A stretch of 64,000 nt of DNA from Chitinophagales bacterium. GTDB taxonomy: Bacteria; Bacteroidota; Bacteroidia; Chitinophagales; Chitinophagaceae. Made by a program: the position numbers and the translations under genes. The stretch spans positions 1 through 64,000 of the forward strand of contig JAAFJB010000005.1 in the NCBI GenBank assembly GCA_013297995.1, read 5' to 3'. This document shows, piece by piece, positions 60,562 to 64,000 of the stretch; positions within the stretch are counted from its first letter, which is position 1, and every line of letters starts with the position of its first letter. Below the pieces are notes generated by a model. The model worked only from the letters and a program-made list of their open reading frames with translations. It was not told the DNA's origin and did not search any database.

Positions 60562-63194
60562 TTACAGGCAAAAATCTGCTGAGAGTTCATCAAAAACCAA
60601 GAGGAGAATATGTTGTAATTTCTCAAATAAGGATGAAATTTTATCTATATGCTCGTTGGTTTTTGCATAGAATTCCATACTTTCAATAGGCTCATAAGCG
60701 GCTTTAATACCGAGACTATAAATAGAGGATTTCATGCGGTGTGAATACTGATAAATTTCATTTAGGTTGAGCTCAATAACCGCTTTTTGTAGTGCTACTA
60801 AATCTAAGCGAGTATTTTTTATAAAAAGATCTGCTATTTCGGCAATAAATCCTTCGTCAACAATATCCATACTTTCCAAAGCCGTTAAATCATAGCTCTT
60901 GGCGGAAAATGATTTATTGGGTTCTTTTTTAGGATGAATAATCGGCAGTGGTTTGTGGAGGTTGAGTAGTTTTTGAATGCAATCAAAAAGCTTTTGTTCG
61001 GTGAAGGGTTTGGTAATATAGTCGTTAAATCCTGCTTCAGCAAAGCGGTCGGTCTCGTTTTTAAAAGCATTAGCGGTTAAGGCAACAATGGGAATGGCGG
61101 CTTTTCCAGTGTTGGTTAGTTTGCGAATCATTTGGGTAGCTTCATACCCATCCATTTCGGGCATATGAATGTCCATTAAAATAAGATCAAAATCTTGAAG
61201 TTTCAACTGATCAACGGCTTCTAGTCCATTCGGAACAATCACCACTTCATGACCCCATTCTTCTAGGGTTTGTTTCACAATAATTTGGTTGATTACCACG
61301 TCTTCGGCAACTAATATTTTCTTCTGTTCGGTTTGGCGAATAGGTTCGTTTTCGCAGTTAGTATTTTCAAGTAAGGAAGCATTTCCTTTTTCATAGGCAA
61401 GGGTGACTATAAAAGTAGTGCCCCCTCCAGGAATGCTTTCAACATGAATAGTGCCTCCTTGCATTTCAATTAAATTCTTAGAGATAGAGAGACCTAGGCC
61501 AGTGCCTCCAAATTTGCGACTGGTATCGGAGGATGCCTGCACAAATTCTTGAAAAATTAAGGGCAACTGATCGTTGGTGATACCAATACCAGAATCTATT
61601 ACTTTGAATTGAAAAACAGGCTTAAGATCGTTTTCAGTTATTTGTTCAGCACTAATAATGATGCTCCCTTTTTCGGTGAATTTAATTGCATTACTAATTA
61701 AATTATTCAGCACTTGACCTAATCTAAAAGGATCTCCAATAATAATGGTATTGGGTTTAAGTTGATTGTTAAAACGAATTCTTAGCCCCTTCTCTTCAAT
61801 TTTAAAAATAAAAGTTTTTAGGGTGCTATTAATTTTTTCTTCCAGATCAAATGCAATATGTTCTAATTCAATTTTACCAGATTCTATTTTGGTAAAGTCG
61901 AGTACATCATTAACAATATGAAGGAGATTATTGGCTGATTCTAAAATAAGCTTGGTATACTCTGTTTGTTTAGGGTTGAGTTTGGTTTTGTATAAGAGGC
62001 CGCCAATACCTAGAATTCCATTCATAGGAGTTCTTATTTCATGGCTAATATTGGCCATAAAGATCTCTTTTACTTTACTTGCTTTTTCGGTTAATTCTTT
62101 GGCATGAATCAATTCTTGTTCAGCTTGTACTCTTTTGGTAATATCTTGTGAAAAGCCAATGATATAAGGGGTTAGTCCAGGCTCTTCTACTTTATAATTT
62201 TGGTAGAGAAGATACAGTTTTTCATTGTTTTTATTTATAACAATAAAAACACCTTCGGCCCTGCCTTCATTTATAACTGCTGACAAATAAGTACTGTTGA
62301 ATCGTTCTTGGTTTTCTTCAGGAACAAAAGCAGCAATATTTTTTCCAATCAATTCGTGTTTTGAAAAGCCGAGTGCATCACAAATAGCAGGATTAACCGT
62401 CATTATAATACCAGTAATATCATGGGTACAAATAAGCGCTTGGCTATAATTAAAAATGTCTCGATATCTTTTTTCATTAATCTGTAATTGTTCTTCAATT
62501 TCTTTGCGAGTTTACCTTTTTTATACAGTTCATCGTTTTTAATAAGCATCCATTTATCGTTTGGATGAATAGAAAGCCACCAACTTTCTGCTATGGATTT
62601 ATTGGGCAAGCGATATTCTAGAAATTCAGATTTTTCGTGCGAAAACTCAGTAATATCTTTTGTGAAATCGTGGGTCCAAACATTGTCACCAATTTTTTCA
62701 AGTGCAAAACGCAGTCGATTATTGTATTCATTTATTTTGAGGGAATTTGCCAATTCAGCTTTTGCTTTATTGATTTCAATTTCTTTCTTTTCTAATACTA
62801 AAAGCAAATCAATTAAAGGGTTTTGAATAGCAAAATCATGAACCGATAGGTTTCTATCTTCAATTTCCTTTAAAGAAGTGAAAGAGGGTGAGCCCATAAA
62901 AATAATTTCATGGTTGTTTTCGGTAAAAATGAGTTGGCCTCTTAATTGAATGGATGGATCTGTTTTTGTATCAATCACCACTAATTCATTTAGGTGTTGC
63001 TTCATCAATTCATAGGAATCTATTGCTGTGGTTGTTTCAACAAACGAAAAATAGTTAAAAAAAGCAGCTTCATTTTTTAAGCCAATCATTTTTTGAATGG
63101 TTTTGCCATAACCACAGATATTACCCCATTCATTAATGCGAATATGAAAGGGAAATAATTGGTTGAATTGCTGATGGTTAAAGCTGATATTCAT
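60562..63194 (-). pseudogene. Hybrid sensor histidine kinase (PAS-PAS-HisKA-HATPase-REC-HPt) split by one frameshift
   Basis: ORFs 63194-62403 and 62403-60562; frame 2 upstream of the second Met reads RKEIEEQLQINEKRYRDIFNYSQALICTHDITGII continuous with MTVNPAICDALGFSKHEL. Confidence 0.8.
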
Positions 63195-63415
63195 AGTAAC
63201 CCTTATTTGGTTTTTTTGATAGGGAAATAGGGTTTAAGCGCATGATTGGGTATTGAACAAGCTGATACAATATATTAGTAAATTACAAGATACGAAATTT
63301 ATAATTTAGGTAAAAATAAAGTTAAGGAGTAGGTAGTTATATTCAGGGTAGAGCCTATGGATATAACAAATTAAAAATTCGGATTAAGCATATTTAAAAT
63401 AAGCGTTAAAATGGT

Positions 63416-64000
63416 TTACCCTACGCCAATAATTTTAGCAGTGCCGCAGTATTGCGTATGCCTAATTTCAGTTAAGCTAATGGGAGTGCCCATTTCAATG
63501 CCAGCGGTAATAATTAGGCTTTCTTGAATATTGAGGGCAGTGAATGCTTTAAGTTGAAGGTTTATTTCTTGAGCGTTTTGAGCTTGCGAAACAAGATGCC
63601 AAGGCGTATACGTATAATTAGTATGCATACTTAGGTTTAAATTGTTTGCAAAGCCCATTGTTCCAAATTCAAGGTCGCCCGCTAAGCCAATAGAAAACAC
63701 CAATCTATACATAGGTTGGGGCCAGAAAAAGCAGAGGTTAAAATGGGGAATAAGGGCTGGCATTAGCAAGGTAAAGCTGCCGTTGTTACGGTTCAACTGG
63801 GGATGAAGTGTATGCCGAATAACCGTATTAAAGCTGTTTTGTTTATTAAGTGAGAAACCATCAAGTAAGTATTTAAACTGTGATAGATAAATGGCTCTCT
63901 CGCCACGTGGATGATCTTTAGAAGGGTCTTGTAATTGAATTTTTTTACACAATGCAATCAGAGATGGAGTAAAATTAAAATCGGCCAAGTGGCCAATAGG
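63416..64000 (-). CDS. Hypothetical protein, 5' end outside window
   Basis: Frame stays open to the window end (PIGHLADFNFTPSLIALC...). Confidence 0.6.
   Translation of the reverse strand, partial: PIGHLADFNFTPSLIALCKKIQLQDPSKDHPRGERAIYLSQFKYLLDGFSLNKQNSFNTVIRHTLHPQLNRNNGSFTLLMPALIPHFNLCFFWPQPMYRLVFSIGLAGDLEFGTMGFANNLNLSMHTNYTYTPWHLVSQAQNAQEINLQLKAFTALNIQESLIITAGIEMGTPISLTEIRHTQYCGTAKIIGVG

Noticed and set aside
62500-62530. Programmed -1 frameshift in the hybrid kinase
   Set aside because: The A6G run (ATAAAAAAGG) is out of phase for a slippery heptamer, and the -1 frame has a TAA immediately after it; mutation or error is simpler.
1-64000. Complete defence system, prophage, transposon, tRNA or rRNA
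   Set aside because: No transposase, integrase, phage structural gene, cas gene or tRNA-like cloverleaf was recognised by eye; only the decayed hsdM/dinD remnant relates to defence. A tRNAscan, DefenseFinder and ISfinder run would be decisive.

Overview
This 64-kb window is a chromosomal segment from a Bacteroidetes bacterium, probably Chitinophagaceae-like. That assignment rests on TAnnTTTG-type -7 promoter boxes, DUF4834 next to rimP, and overall gene content. Most of it is housekeeping or metabolic: rimP-nusA-infB-surA, a purF-like gene, acs, korB, tsaC/sua5, rnhB, ctaA, fabH, typA, obg, a partial phenylacetate degradation cluster (paaABCD plus paaG-, paaI- and paaY-like genes), manC, kdsD, recQ, chrA, an RND pump and pdxH. 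No tRNA, rRNA, CRISPR array or transposase was recognised. The best candidate for something undescribed is at 43.86-44.07 kb. A consensus Bacteroidetes promoter there is followed by about 155 nt of apparently non-coding DNA with three stem-loops, a (CT)7 tract and a strong intrinsic terminator. It is divergent from a PAS-LuxR regulator, with a 7-4-7 inverted repeat centred near -43 of the predicted start. Other notable items: a decayed type I R-M remnant (hsdM and dinD pseudogenes) at 38.4-41.8 kb, an internally deleted FAD oxidoreductase pseudogene, a frameshift-split hybrid histidine kinase, a G-less octamer repeat between paaA and paaB, terminator-like hairpins just upstream of rimP and sua5, a 38-bp perfect palindrome, and korB without korA.
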